Source: Platynereis dumerilii (taxonomy: Eukaryota; Annelida; Polychaeta; Phyllodocida; Nereididae). Taken from it: 64,000 nt of DNA. The stretch lies in contig JAPTHN010000074.1 in assembly GCA_026936325.1 (NCBI GenBank), positions 186,001 to 250,000 of the forward strand, given 5' to 3'. Below the pieces are notes generated by a model. It did not search any database. It saw nothing but the letters and a program-made list of their open reading frames with translations, and was not told the origin of the DNA. Positions 11,301 to 21,984 of the stretch are shown here, piece after piece. Numbering within the stretch: the first letter of the stretch is position 1; the number at the start of each line of letters is the position of its first letter. A program made the position numbers and the translations under genes.

Positions 11301-14300
11301 GTATTAAATCCAATTTGAAATGCTTTAATGCAATTTCCCTTGCAACCCGAAAGCATTATTTACGGTGAGACAGCCTGGATTTGTGCAATCACACTGGCTT
11401 ACAAGTTCAATTAATGCATATGCCTGCATGTGTCTGAAAAAAAATTGAAACCTCTCAAAATGTATTGCAAATTGCAAATGTCTTAAATAATTTTAAAATT
11501 TGTCACCTGTGAATCAGTTGCAGTGCTGCCCTCTGTTGAATTCTTTTTACTGACGTCAGTGGTTGCCATGGTAACATGGGTCATTTTGTGCAAAGAGAGC
11601 ATGCAGTTGTTGGACATTTGCAGTTCGTTCGCTTTGCATAAAAGTAATAATGAAGCGAGCATCAGTCTTTTCTCCTGAAATTAAAGAAACAATTTTTGGT
11701 ATCTCATAACTTTTCTTCCATCACTGCATCGGAACCAAGCCCCGAACCAAGTTCCGTAGCCCCCCATTGGTAGTTTCTTATGGTGTTCCTAAAACAGCAG
11801 ATAAATAAGTAGTTAGCCTATGTCTTATCAGTCAGATTTTTGGAGAGAAGTTGGTCTTACAATATAGGCCTCAAAATGATAGGCTACTGATTTTAGTTGT
11901 GCCATGACGTATCTGGTAACCGTCATGGTTAATTGGTTATGCCAACAAAATTCTGAAAAGTTTAAATGACATTTATTAGACCTATGTCTTTTGGACAGGC
12001 TTTGTGCAACACAAATTATTTATGAAAATTTATTGAAAGAGAAACTTGAATTCTGTGAAACATGGACGTTGCATTAGCCTAAAGAAGAGCAGTAAAGTGT
12101 TGGACACAATGTCCTTTGCATTTATTTGTGAAGCCGGACTTCAGCCGCAATGCCACAAGCTAATGCGATAGATCTGCTGATGTCTGACCTGCAGACTCGA
12201 TAAAAGCCTATAGGAAAATTACTTAGCCGGCATTTTGAAGCAGGTCATTTACCAGTTCTCCAACCAGAGTGCTGTTGCCCTCCAGCCTCGCATTGGTGTA
12301 CTGGTTCAAATCGTGAAAGGACTTTATTCTTTATTTCCTCATTTCCCAGCTGTTTTAAATTTTTTGAAACTTGTAATTTAGCTTTATTCCTTCATTTTAA
12401 ACCAAAATTAAAAATTACTAAATTTCATAAATGTTGCTTCTACAGCTCGTAAGTGACAAACAAATTATGAAACAACTCCTTGTGTGACATCACAAAGCTT
12501 ATAATGTAAGTTGAATCGTCATTGATCATTTTGAAATTGTAGGTCTATGTGATGTAGAGTCATGAAGAGTACACAATGACCATGCAGTAACCCTCAATGA
12601 TGTGGCAAAGCCTTGTCATGGCCTATCTGCGAAAACCTTCTTAGAAGAAATCTTGAATACATGGAAAATTTTTCAAAAATAGACACTGACAAGTGTACTA
12701 CTCTGTAGATCTATAGTTCAGGCAGTTTAAATCTTTACAATTGAATTGGACAAATGTTTCCATGCACAGATTTTGTATATAATAGGCTTACAACAAATTT
12801 TGCTTCAGTCAGCTGGTAAAGCTACTATCCTTGCATTCAGTATTGACAGTTTTGACAAGCTTTTCACCATCTTGCCAAATCAATCGTTTCTCAGTATACT
12901 AAAAATAAGCAATGACCTATGCTAGTCTCCCGGCTGAAACAGCTGTGATGTTATTGCTGTTTCTAATGGCGGTTAATTGCAGTCAGGTGTGGTAAATGTA
13001 ATGCTAGATCCCACTTCAACTGATGAACCTCTATCATGGTATTAATATAATATATAGTTGATAATTTCTATGGAAGCTTAGCCATGTGAACTGCAGTTTT
13101 TTAGGCAGCAGTAATGAGGTGATTATGCTGTTGCTGTTTGTAACAATCCTATTGATACCAAGATAGTTTTATTGCTAGATTGTTGAATTTTGGTGAAATA
13201 AAAAAGGCCTAGTTCAAAAATAATGAAGCCAAAGTGTGACATGTCCATCAAACTTTTAAAATGTTTATATCTACCAAATGACCACATAATATTGTAACAA
13301 ACATGTCTAATAGCGGGGCAGGTATGTAAAAAAATAGTGCATTTATACATAGAAGCACAAAACTTGGCGCACACTTAAAAAACATCTATACACACATATT
13401 TGGATAGGGAGCCACTTCAGATTTAGCTTAGGTGGCTACTGGCAGCCATTTTCCAAAATGGCGGTCAATTCTTCCATTTTCCTGCTTTCTGCGTAGTTCC
13501 TACAAATAGAATACACGTAAATATTGTTTTTTATTGCTTCTCTAAGTATTCAGTACATTACTAAAACATTTTTTGGTAGACTTGTTCTATTTTCAGGCTT
13601 GTTGGATCCTTTTTGTTAGAAATATTGATTCAAACACTGGATTTCGCGGTTACGGATGGTTACACCAATTCTCTATAAATCTCAAAATAAGTTACATATT
13701 TGAATTCCTTGTAAAAAGAGCTTTCAAATGAGTACCCGCATCAATGGGTTTCGTAAACTTGGTATGAAAATGGAAAAAATGAAAATAAAATGATTTTTGA
13801 AGATTTTGACTTTTCTTTAATTTTGACAAAAAATTCACGGAAACTATTGAAGCGACCATTCATTTGAAAGCTCTTTTTACAAGGAATTCAAATATGTAGT
13901 CAGATTTAAAATCAATGGAGATTCCATGAAACTATAGGAAACCGCGAAAATGATGCATTTTCTTAAACTGTTCAAACAAAAAGGACCCTGACTACCCTAA
14001 AATTCCTCAGTTCAATCTAGAAATCAATTGATAATGTTTTTTAGATCATCAGAAGGAATAATGAGCACTGTTTTCATACTTTCAAACTGTAGGCACTTCA
14101 CCACGTTCACAGAAAGCAGGAAAATGAGATAATTAGCCGCCATTTTGGAAAATGGCTGCCATGGGTCAACCAGGTCAAATCTGAAGTGGCTCCCTATCTA
14201 AATATTTTCTTCAAGACGTTTTTGAAATGTGTGCCAAGTTTCATGCTTCTATGTATAAATGCACTATTACTCCCCTATTCATGACAAATCTGCCCCGCTA

Positions 14301-17300
14301 TAAGTTCTAGAAACTCTATTTACCATTTGGCTGTGGTTTGTAGAAATAGCTGATAAAAGCCGAATATTACCAAATTTTATTTATTTTTATTTCCATGGCC
14401 ATGAAAGAAAAGTAGACGAAATGGTAACTTATCTTTAAATTAAATCGATATTTTTTGTTGGATGACAAAGTTCATACACTCTTGAGTGTCCATGGCTGTT
14501 TTCACCAAAATTCATCTCATATTTTATGAGAAAAACAGTATTTTTCGAAATTTTGTTGCATTATTAAAGAAAAAACTCACATATTTTCTCCCCAGATGTA
14601 CATATTTTCCTCTAAAATGATTTCACCTGTCCTGTGTTATGCGTCTGTATGTGGGCTTCGAATTGGTACCAAATAAGTGCCACCAAAGTGAATATGAACA
14701 GGGCAAATGATGATAGAAGCGTGTTTTTTAGCCTATTTTTCAAGACAAAAAGGCAATTTTGGGTAATGGGATGACACAAAAGTAAAAAAAGTATTCTGGT
14801 TTTGACCCAAATCGATTTTATATGCATTATCAGTTATAACTGGATGAAGCATAAGAGTAATTACAAAATTAAAGTGAAATTTGAATTGGTTATTGCATTT
14901 TTCAACAAATTGGCCCCAAATTTTGAGAATAGCTTTACAAAGAGCAAAATTTTGATAATTAAACATTGAAACATACTCAAACTACTGAAATATTGTGTTA
15001 GGTATCAGTACAAGTAATATTAGAATGATTGCTTTACTCTTTACAAGAAAACCATGAAAATATGATCAATATTTTCCATAGCGTTACGCTTGCGACAAAG
15101 CCCCATTTAAGAAATCTTTGTATTTTACCACCAGAAACCAGCTGCGGATCTGGATTACTTGATTGTTTTTCAAAACTACACAGATTTTGCAATATTACAA
15201 GCCAAACCAGATTTAAAACGGAGCTTTTCTTGCTCTGTGGCGCTACATAGTATTCTGGGCGTTACGCTTGCGACGGATTCAACTACCCTGCTATTCATGG
15301 GAATTTTTTTGTGAAATAAATTTTCCACACCATAAGAAGCTCCGAAATGGGTAAGAAGATATAAGACTAGGTCTCAGAGGCCAAGATTCAACTGACACAT
15401 GTCACAGGGACACTAGAGCATCCCAGTGCAGTAAGCGTCAAATTTGACTTAACTTTTGGAAGTCAACGTTTGAGTACAAATAGCTTAATAATGTCAACAC
15501 AGGCAAATGAAAGTACTTGATTTTATGGATTGATGAAGCCTGAGGATGTAGAGATTCCAAAAAGTGTTGGGAAATTGTCTTAGAATACGTACAAATTTGT
15601 AAAACTGAAAGAATTCAAGTGGTCGAAAATGTTATGTCACGTTTTTTTAGTGAAAAAATGCTTGTTTTTCAATGTAAGTGGACTCTATCTCAATAACTAT
15701 GAGCCAGAATGTCGTGAAATTTTCAGGAAATTTGCACAAGAATGTACTTAAAGCAATGGTGTACCTGTAAGCTGTCACATACAGCCATTCTCATATTTTG
15801 AGACCCCTACAGAAAATATGCTGCGTGGCTTCATTCTTTTTGAACTAGGCCAAAAGTTATTTTCCGGAATTGTGGAAAATAATTTCTGCACTTTGAAATT
15901 TTTCTTTACATAATGGATCATGATTGTATAATAAATATTCAAGGTGACGAGAAATGAATAATTGATTGATTTTAACCAAGAAGAACTCGATCCCCAAGAA
16001 CTACAACCGAATGTTGCTTCCCCTTGGACCAGTAGCCCGGTATCTCTAGCTCAAGCAAACTAGTTACCAGCAATGAAATGTATGATTTTGAAGGGTATTT
16101 GTATTGTATTCATTGAGTTTATGGCATATGCTGTGCAATTACAATTTTTCATACAATTTGGCAGTGTTTAAATATATTTAGAAGATAACATTGATTTGAT
16201 ATAAACATAGGCTGCGCAGCAGCAAACCTTCAGCGAATAACACCTTTAGAAGATTACAATAATATCATAAAATTAGTTCGTTTATGAAATTGCTTATAGG
16301 TATGCAATAGCGGTCGAGTAGTGGCCTTCCATTATCTCTATTTTTCCAATGATTCATAAAGTGTTATATGCATCAAAAAGCACTGCTAAATTAATTGCAT
16401 AGGTGATTTGTTTAGAAAAATGCATTACTGTGCATGCAATAGTGGGGAAGTTTTGGCTCCGATATAAAAAAAATTCGTTTAAATAATTTTTCTCAATATC
16501 ACAAAAACTATAGAATAGCCATCTGTCAGACCATGAAAAGGCACAACTAGGCCATACAAGCCATATGTGTACCAAACTTCATCCATGTATATGGAAGAGT
16601 GACCGGATGTTGGGCAAGAAACAAAAATAATAATTTTTATGTTTTTTTCAATATTTGAAAAAGTATATAATATTTTCCATCAGACCTTTCAAAAGGCAAA
16701 ACTAGACCATATTGACCATATGTGTACCAAAGTTTATCCATGTACATGCAATAGTGAGCGAGTCTTAGCCCAAAAAACAAAAAAAAGATGTTTTTATATC
16801 TTTTCTCATTTTTTCAGAAAGTATAGAATATCTGTCAATGAGACCATCAAAAGGCACAACTAGACCATATAGGCCACGTGTGTACCAAATTTCATCCATG
16901 CACATGCAATAGTGACCGAGCCTTGGCCCGGAAAGGAAAAAAAAATTATTTGTATATTTTGTTAATTATTTCAAAAAGTATTTAAGATCTATTCATCAGA
17001 CCATCAAAAGGCACAACTAGACCATACAGGCTAGATGTGTACCAAATTTCATCCCCATACATTCAATAGAGGCCGAGTGCCGGGCCGGAAACGATCTATC
17101 CGCCCACCGCCCGCCCGCCCGCCCGCCCGCCCGCCCGCCCGCCCGCCCGCCCGGCGGACGGACAGCATTTTTACCCAAGTGATTACAATACCTTCTTCGA
17201 ACTTCGTTCGCTGAAGGTAAAAATGCTAATTAAGCCATTGGGATACCACAAAGACTTTCGTCTGTAAGAGTGCAGAGGAATGGAGCAGAGGCGCACAAGA

Positions 17301-18210
17301 AAAATTCTAGTGTGTCGGATCTGCTCTGTTTACCTTTGGCGGTACCAGTTGGTGCAGACAATCTTTGGTCTACATCTTCGTATTAGTTAGACAATGTTTT
17401 GGAGGGTTCTGACATTCATTTTAGAACCCGACAAAGAGGTGTCTAACTGACTTTTTGCAAAATAAACAATAATCGGATTGTTTGTTTGCTGAACATTGTA
17501 AACAGAGTTAATCCCTAGCTGGATGCTAACATGCAAAATTGTCAGATACCAGCTTTTCCAATGGTATAAGTATCTTGGTGATGTCTAAAATGGCTTAATC
17601 AAGAAGAACTAAGTTATCATTTCAATAATCAATGAGGTAATATTTTTCACAATTTTCAATTTATAGATTTTTTTTTTTATTATAAGAAACATAGAAACTG
17701 TACTGTTACCTTTGTTAGACATGTGTCATCCATCTGTAACAAGCAGGGCCCAATGGAACAAAATGGAATAAAGTTCTTGTGGAGGCTTTTGACGATGCGT
17801 GTCTCATGTTGCGGAGTGAGGCACCAAGTTCCGTTTGTGCAATTATTACGGAGGTCGTGAAGTATCGTTGATTCAAACAGGGCTTTTGACAGAGTTGCAA
17901 AAGTTCTGTTGCTTAAAGACCCCTTGTCAAGAGGGGTATTGCAATTCTGGATTGCATTGTGAATGACAGAATCACATATGTCTGTTGGTTCAGTGATGTT
18001 TGGTGCTGTCGTAGCAGTGACAACAGTCTTATTCTTCGTATCTGCTAAGTTGTATATTTTGAGGAGGGAGTTGAGCTTCGCATCCGGGCTCGTCGGTAAT
18101 CCTTTATCGGAAGCTACTTGTGCTGTTGCGTCCAGAAGAATCAGGAATATGCAGAAAGGTAAGTGCATTCTCCTTGCAAATTTCATTGCGAATCTTGAGT
18201 TGAGCTGCAT
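5120..18210 (-). CDS. Single-pass membrane protein with ITIM-like tail (five exons, 333 aa)
   Basis: Five exons, 18210-17710, 9610-9560, 9145-9084, 7486-7378 and 5398-5120, all have consensus AG/GT borders. They join in phase into one uninterrupted frame of 334 codons including the stop. Residues 1-35 hold a signal peptide (hydrophobic MHLPFCIFLILLDATAQ); Met9 or Met15 could be the real start. Residues 36-258 form a Cys-rich ectodomain with at least five N-glycosylation sites in exon 1, two short Cys-rich exons, and an aromatic segment (PWQWFFSY) in exon 4. Residues 259-284 are a membrane helix. The 49-residue tail carries IHYHEI (298-303), which fits the ITIM pattern [I/V/L/S]xYxx[I/L/V], and a second YxxI near the end (YESI, 329-332). 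I do not recognise the ectodomain family. Known ITIMs recruit SH2 phosphatases; that role here is inferred from motif only. Confidence 0.8.
5498..5988. repeat. 491-bp imperfect palindrome (foldback element) in intron 4
   Basis: The left arm (tacagtgccgcctgtaag..., 5498 to about 5720) is repeated as a reverse complement ending in ...ggcggcactgta at 5988. Arm identity is high over most of about 220 bp, with a spacer of roughly 35 bp in the middle. The TA tips suggest a TA target site. There is no coding capacity. It lies only 100 bp from the exon 5 splice acceptor, inside the transcribed intron, so the transcript could form a long hairpin. Confidence 0.85.
6067..6419. mobile_element. MITE with short atcccccatgc TIRs
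   Basis: atcccccatgc at 6067-6077 is inverted exactly as gcatgggggat at 6409-6419, bounding about 350 bp of AT-rich non-coding sequence. It has the size and form of a non-autonomous DNA element. The TIR is short, so the call is moderate. Confidence 0.45.
6898..6979. repeat. 82-bp near-perfect palindrome
   Basis: ggtgtataactaacatttc ... gaaatgttagttatacacc flank a centre built of gttatttacctcgg and ccctcggtaaataac. The design (outer arm, inner cctcgg/ccgagg arm) resembles the larger palindrome at 56.3 kb, so both may belong to one class of foldback repeats. Confidence 0.75.
7171..7331. mobile_element. 161-bp MITE with 23-bp TIRs next to exon 4
   Basis: agggatgaggccaggtaata (7171 onward) is inverted at the right end, ccctattacctggcctcatccct (7309-7331). 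A second inverted pair (aaatgtcatc / gatgacattt) lies inside. It is inserted in intron 4 about 45 bp past the exon 4 donor. No target duplication was recognised. Confidence 0.7.
7378..7486 (-). CDS. ITIM-like gene exon 4
   Basis: 109 nt between acceptor ttttCAG and donor CAG|GTAGGC. The first base completes the split codon from exon 3 and the exon ends in phase 0. It encodes an acidic, aromatic segment with two Cys and one N-glycosylation site (NET). Confidence 0.78.
8155..8430. repeat. Degenerate (ATCT)n / atctgtcgatct microsatellite
   Basis: About 275 bp of imperfect ATCT/GTCG/ATCT quadruplets. Because the unit lacks stops in some frames it yields two spurious overlapping ORFs rich in Leu, Ser, Tyr and Asp, which are not genes. 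Confidence 0.9.
9084..9145 (-). CDS. ITIM-like gene exon 3 (20 codons, three Cys)
   Basis: 62 nt between acceptor tttCAG and donor GGA|GTGAGT. It starts in phase 0 and leaves two bases that complete a Glu codon with exon 4. It encodes IATQLYCTCATCQHQMHFLK. Confidence 0.72.
9318..9380 (+). mobile_element. SINE 3'-end fragment
   Basis: tagcccacaccggtgctgat...ggcgtaaaac closely resembles the tail of the complete SINE at 10263-10550 (tagcccactaaggtgctgca...ggcgtaaaac). Only the tail is visible, so this is a 5'-truncated or eroded copy. It lies in intron 2 of the ITIM-like gene. Confidence 0.55.
9560..9610 (-). CDS. ITIM-like gene exon 2 (17 codons, three Cys)
   Basis: 51 nt between a pyrimidine-rich acceptor (tttttCAG) and the donor CAG|GTAAAT, phase 0 on both sides. 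It encodes a small Cys-rich segment (AKCSTEEQKNCTGSCSQ) with one N-glycosylation site. It was found by splice-site reading because it is far too short to show as an ORF. Confidence 0.75.
10248..10565 (+). mobile_element. tRNA-derived SINE with perfect 15-bp target duplication
   Basis: The 15 bases acgggtactatagag at 10248-10262 are repeated exactly at 10551-10565. Between them is a tRNA-like head (about 10262-10349): a pairing gagttcc/ggaactc acceptor stem, an A-box-like tggcctaatgg, and a B box ggttcgaatcc in a gtggg/cccac T arm. A 200-bp body and a tail ending ggcgtaaaacactaacaa follow. Pol III promoter boxes plus a target duplication define a SINE. The perfect duplication implies recent insertion. 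Similar tails are known in metazoan SINE families, but I cannot name the family. Confidence 0.85.
11551..11575 (-). promoter_or_regulatory. Composite RFX X-box plus CRE
   Basis: A perfect CRE palindrome TGACGTCA (11551-11558) lies three bases from GTTGCCATGGTAAC (11562-11575), a full two-sided RFX X-box. Read on the gene's own (minus) strand the order is X-box then CRE with almost no gap, as in the X1-X2 boxes of vertebrate MHC class II promoters and in some ciliary gene promoters. No CCAAT Y box was seen nearby. Function is inferred from motif match only. Confidence 0.4.
13311..14301. repeat. About 1-kb imperfect palindrome (foldback element)
   Basis: The ends tagcggggca and tgccccgcta are exact inverted copies. 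Outer arms of about 180 bp match through landmarks such as agtgcatttatacatagaag and gccattttccaaaatggcgg. A second inner inverted pair (ttccttgtaaaaagagcttt at about 13705 and its complement at about 13870) continues the fold, so nearly the whole element can form one long hairpin with internal loops. No protein is encoded. The homology may extend some 60 bp further out on each side. Confidence 0.85.
15081..15274 (+). repeat. 16-bp direct repeat pair
   Basis: gcgttacgcttgcgac occurs at 15081-15096 and again at 15259-15274 on the same strand, 178 bp apart. The GC-rich, CpG-bearing motif stands out from its AT-rich surroundings. What lies between shows no recognised structure. Confidence 0.6.
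16229..17218. mobile_element. TIR element carrying a six-copy ~155-bp tandem array and (CCCG)n
   Basis: The left end (accttcagcgaa...gattacaata) and the right end (tattgtaatc reversed, ending gttcgctgaaggt) are inverted copies. Inside are six diverged copies of a roughly 155-bp unit, marked by the phrase atgcaatagtgaccgag (near 16305, 16434, 16590, 16745, 16905 and 17063). Most copies also carry a gaccatcaaaaggcacaact box. A pure (CCCG)n tract (17101-17155) follows the last unit. This looks like a non-autonomous DNA element that captured or amplified an internal satellite. Confidence 0.7.
17101..17155. repeat. (CCCG)n microsatellite
   Basis: About 13 near-perfect CCCG quadruplets, extremely GC-rich against an AT-rich background, lying just inside the right end of the tandem-repeat element. 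Confidence 0.95.
17710..18210 (-). CDS. ITIM-like gene exon 1: signal peptide and Cys-containing ectodomain
   Basis: 167 codons ending AAAG|GTAACA, phase 0. A minus-strand CCAAT (18255-18259) and a TATAAG (18228-18233) sit just upstream of the first ATG. If they are the real promoter, transcription would begin past the first ATG, which favours Met9 (18186) or Met15 as start. Confidence 0.8.
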
Positions 18211-19756
18211 GACGTGATTTTGTAATGCTTATATGAAGTTAATAGAATATAACGATTGGTGAAGCTGATAATATTTACACAACTATATTATTGATATCAC
18301 AATGTCGATGATTTGATGAAATATAGCTACATGAACAACTTCTTACATTACTATGACAATATTCCTACGATATGTGTTAAATATATAGGCCTCGCAAGAC
18401 TGATATCTTCTGATATTTAGAGTGTCCATCAGCATTCAGCGACAACATATCCACATATATGTCTGCAGTAAAGCTTGTTTGCTGTTTTGCTGTAATGAAC
18501 AGATAAATCCGTATGATAGCCTTAATATTGCTTTTACCATTAGCCGTATATATGAAGTATACAACAGCTGTCATCAAAAATCAATAGCCTCTTCACGACT
18601 GTTTACTTTTTGAAAATGGCTGATGTCCCTCTGGACCTATACAAGTATAAAGTACATCTGTCTACTTAATCATGAATGTACATTTATTGATTTGTTTCTA
18701 ATTAGACTTATTTGACTTGTTAAAGCCAAATACATTTGATACAATACTCTTTTTCTCCATTTTCTCCTCCATAATAGTAATCTAACATGTGCATGATAAC
18801 ATGTGCATGCAATTGAACTGATTCTATGAAACTGAACACCTAATAACAAAATGACAAAATCATGTTAATACCCTAATATATGTTAATATATTCACAAGGA
18901 CAAACATTTATCGTTTGGTTTCTAAAATATACATCACATGTGAACTGATGATATAAATTTTCTACTATTTTTGTTATGTGATCGGTATTAACATTTAAAA
19001 AAGCTTTTAAACCGTAAATAATTAAGTGTTTTTCTGAGTATAGCAATAATTACATGTCAAAGTGTATCAACAGAAATCCTTGCTGTTTAAAGCATATTGA
19101 GATCATTTAATTATTCAACATTTTAATTCGAAGCTACATTTGGCTCTGCTGCCTTAAAGAATTAATTTGGTGCGATTTAGCTCTGTACATCCGACTCTCG
19201 GATGAACATATTCATGAGCATAATACGAAGGAAAATTACAATGTATATTTAACATTCTTGTCGATAATGAATGTATTAAGCTGATACAATATGCTTCATT
19301 GATTACACATGTCTACATTAATGTTGTTATATAAGCATATCAACATAAAAATGATGTTGTTTATAATTCAAGGCAGATCTTGAATTATAGTGCAAAAGTC
19401 AATTATCATTCCTTCAATGATTATTCAATAATTAGATATACAGTGATAGGATCAACAAACATGGAGTACTGATTTTAGTGATAAGTTGTCAATTTTGACC
19501 AAAAACTTGCTAAAAGATTAGCAACATACATTGTCTGACTTGTGAAAGGAATATGCATTGTGCAATAGTCTTCATTTCCTTTCTCAGTTGATTGAGGTTA
19601 GATGAAGCAGGACTGGTCCAATATCCAAGATGACACAGAGGAAAGAACCCTTAGAAGGGGTTTAAACTATACTGTACAAATATTCCCTTCAGTAGAAGAT
19701 CGAGACAGGGTAGTCCAGGGAGGATCCGAGTGTCGTTTCTGCATTTGCGGGCCCAC
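18211..19756. other. Intergenic region between the two receptor genes
   Basis: AT-rich sequence between the 3' end of the LRR receptor gene and the start of the ITIM-like gene. It should contain the ITIM-like gene's promoter. No repeats or other exons were recognised. Confidence 0.5.
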
Positions 19757-19762
19757 TTTATT
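19757..19762 (-). promoter_or_regulatory. Poly(A) signal of the LRR receptor gene
   Basis: AATAAA on the minus strand, 88 nt downstream of the stop codon at 19850, a normal distance for a short 3' UTR. Confidence 0.6.
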
Positions 19763-19849
19763 TACCACATATTTCTTTGAAGTGCTATTTACCACCTCAG
19801 TGTTTCAAGAGCTGCTAGGGCGAGCCGCAGTGACACAGTTGGTATCATC

Positions 19850-21984
19850 TCATGGTTGCAAGGGTATTTCATCATGTTCGTTTTGTGTCCAGTTGATGAA
19901 ACGTGCTCGTGAATTATTTACCAACATCGATAGACGTTTCCGAAATATATACATAATCAAGGATAATATAAAGAGAAGTAGACAGATTGTTATGGGTGTA
20001 ATTATTTCTAGCTGTTTTGATGTCCAATGGTTTGCATTGTTTATCACTGTGACATTTGCATGTAAAGTTGTATTTGTGTCATAAGGAGGTGTTGAAATGG
20101 TGTAGTCTTCTGTCATTGTGTCTGCAGTCACCATTGAAGTGTGTGCTGCAGTAGTGGGTGCTGCAGTAGTGGGTGCTGAAGTAGAGGGTGCTGCAGTTGT
20201 GGGTGCTGAAGTAGTGGGCTCTAAAGTAGTGGGTTCTACAGTAGTGGGTGCTACAGTAGTGGGTTCTTCAGTGGTGGGCGGCGCAGTAGTGGGTGGGTGT
20301 TTTAAGGCTGAATGGCAGCCAAGTAGAGGATCCATCACACTTACTGGAATGTTGGTGGCACTGAGAGTGCAATTGATTTCTTCTTTCCCAATGACCTCAA
20401 CTTTAGTCTCCTCAAACCATTTGGCCAACCCACATGTGCACACAAAATTGTTGTGAGAAATATTCAATTTCAAAGTGTGTGGGATCTTTGATTGTAAACA
20501 GTCTAGTTGATCCATGAAGTAGTTGCTTAAAGTTTGTAAAGAGCAGTTGGATATGTCCAAAATCTTGAGGTTTATGTTATTGCACAAAGTAAGTAATATT
20601 CCTTCAAGTTTTGCCCCTGAAAATGACAGATATTCCAGGGCAGTGAGATTTTCCAAGGCATTCATTGGTACGTGTGAGAAATTATTGTAGCTCAAGTCCA
20701 AATACTGTAACTTAGTTCCTGCTGATAAGATGGTGCTGACTTGCCTGTCATGCAAGTGGTTATGGGCCAGATTGGCATACTTTAAGCTCGGCAGTTTGTG
20801 AAATTGTTCGGGATCAAATTCTGCAATATTTGTGTGGCTTATGCTGATTCCTTGCAGTTTATCCAACCCACTAATTAGCGGGAAGAAGGGGCTATGCTTT
20901 ATTTTAATCCTCAAGTTTGATAAATCCATGTAGATGACATTATTGTCATTGTTTACTTCGATTGGGTGAGCGAAACGTAATGCTATTGGAACGTTGTCGT
21001 AATAAATGCTCTGTACGGACATTGGTATGTTGTGTAATAATTGATCTTCAACCCTTTCATGAGGTTTTATTGTAATTGTCTTGTTGTGAACCGGCAGCAG
21101 AGTTGGCTGAACGATATATTTTGGTAGCGTTTTAAAGAAATCTTCTGGCTTACTTAGATGTCGACAGTAAAGTTGCCTGAATAGTCTCTCGTCCGCATTG
21201 AAAAAGTTGTCGAGGTCAAACACCTCTAAGGCCATGTTATTGAGATGTTGAAGTTCACTGGTGAAGTCCTTCTTGTCATCTAAATGAAGGGGAGAGTTGA
21301 ATGCAATTGAAAAGTATTGCAGATCTGGAAGGTTGTAGAGAGCTCGTAAGTCCACTTCTTGAATATGGGTGTTCCTCATCGTCAGCCGCGTTAAGCGAGC
21401 AAAATTTGGAGAATCAAAAAATGTGTTTTTCAAGTCAAGGAAGTCAGAGTGGACCCTTTTTTTACCACTCTGAATGGTAGTTAGTCCAATTACATCATCC
21501 AAGATAAGGGTTTCAATGGTTGGTGCCTGTTGATTCTTTATAGCTTCAATCACATCTGTTATCTTCAACCGTCTGTTACATGGCAGTCCTAAAGTTTTCA
21601 AGTTGTTCAACCCTTGTAAAGCATTTGGTGTTATGCTGTGGACACTCAAAGTGAGGTGCAACGTTTCGATGTCGGGAATATTGGCAAACGTCTGGTTAGT
21701 TACGGTCCATAAACCACGCGGACCTCTGCCATAAACGTGCAGAGACTTGAGGTTCTTCAAATTAACAAATTCCTCACCCAATATGGCGTCCCTCGCCATC
21801 GTCATCTCGAGGTGAACCAGTTTAGTTAAATATTGCAAGACGGGTTCATTTCCTTTGTAAATGTAAAAGAACTTCAGATGAGTCAGGTTTGTCAGTCGCT
21901 GGAATACGCCAACAGGGAACTTCTTTGGCCGTGTTGTGTTTAAGTGAATAGAGCCAATTTCCAGCTGCTGGAGGGATGATAAAC
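19850..21984 (-). CDS. LRR receptor exon 2: LRR array, C-cap, stalk, membrane helix
   Basis: One long exon of 2135 nt carrying most of the ectodomain through to the stop, as is common for Toll-type genes, whose LRR arrays often sit in a single exon. The first two bases complete the Gly codon split with exon 1. Confidence 0.93.

Larger units (their letters stand above)
9611..17709. other. Intron 1 of the ITIM-like gene (8.1 kb)
   Basis: No exon was recognised inside. It contains the SINE at 10.26 kb, a paired CRE/RFX-like site at 11.55 kb, the 1-kb palindrome at 13.3-14.3 kb, a direct repeat gcgttacgcttgcgac at 15081 and 15259, and the tandem-repeat element at 16.2-17.2 kb. The remainder is plain AT-rich intron sequence. 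Confidence 0.65.

Noticed and set aside
19602-20456. Plus-strand ORFs of 160 and 112 codons
   Set aside because: They lie mostly antisense to the LRR receptor's C-terminal coding region. The Val/Gly/Ala repeats are the complement of the Thr/Pro stalk.
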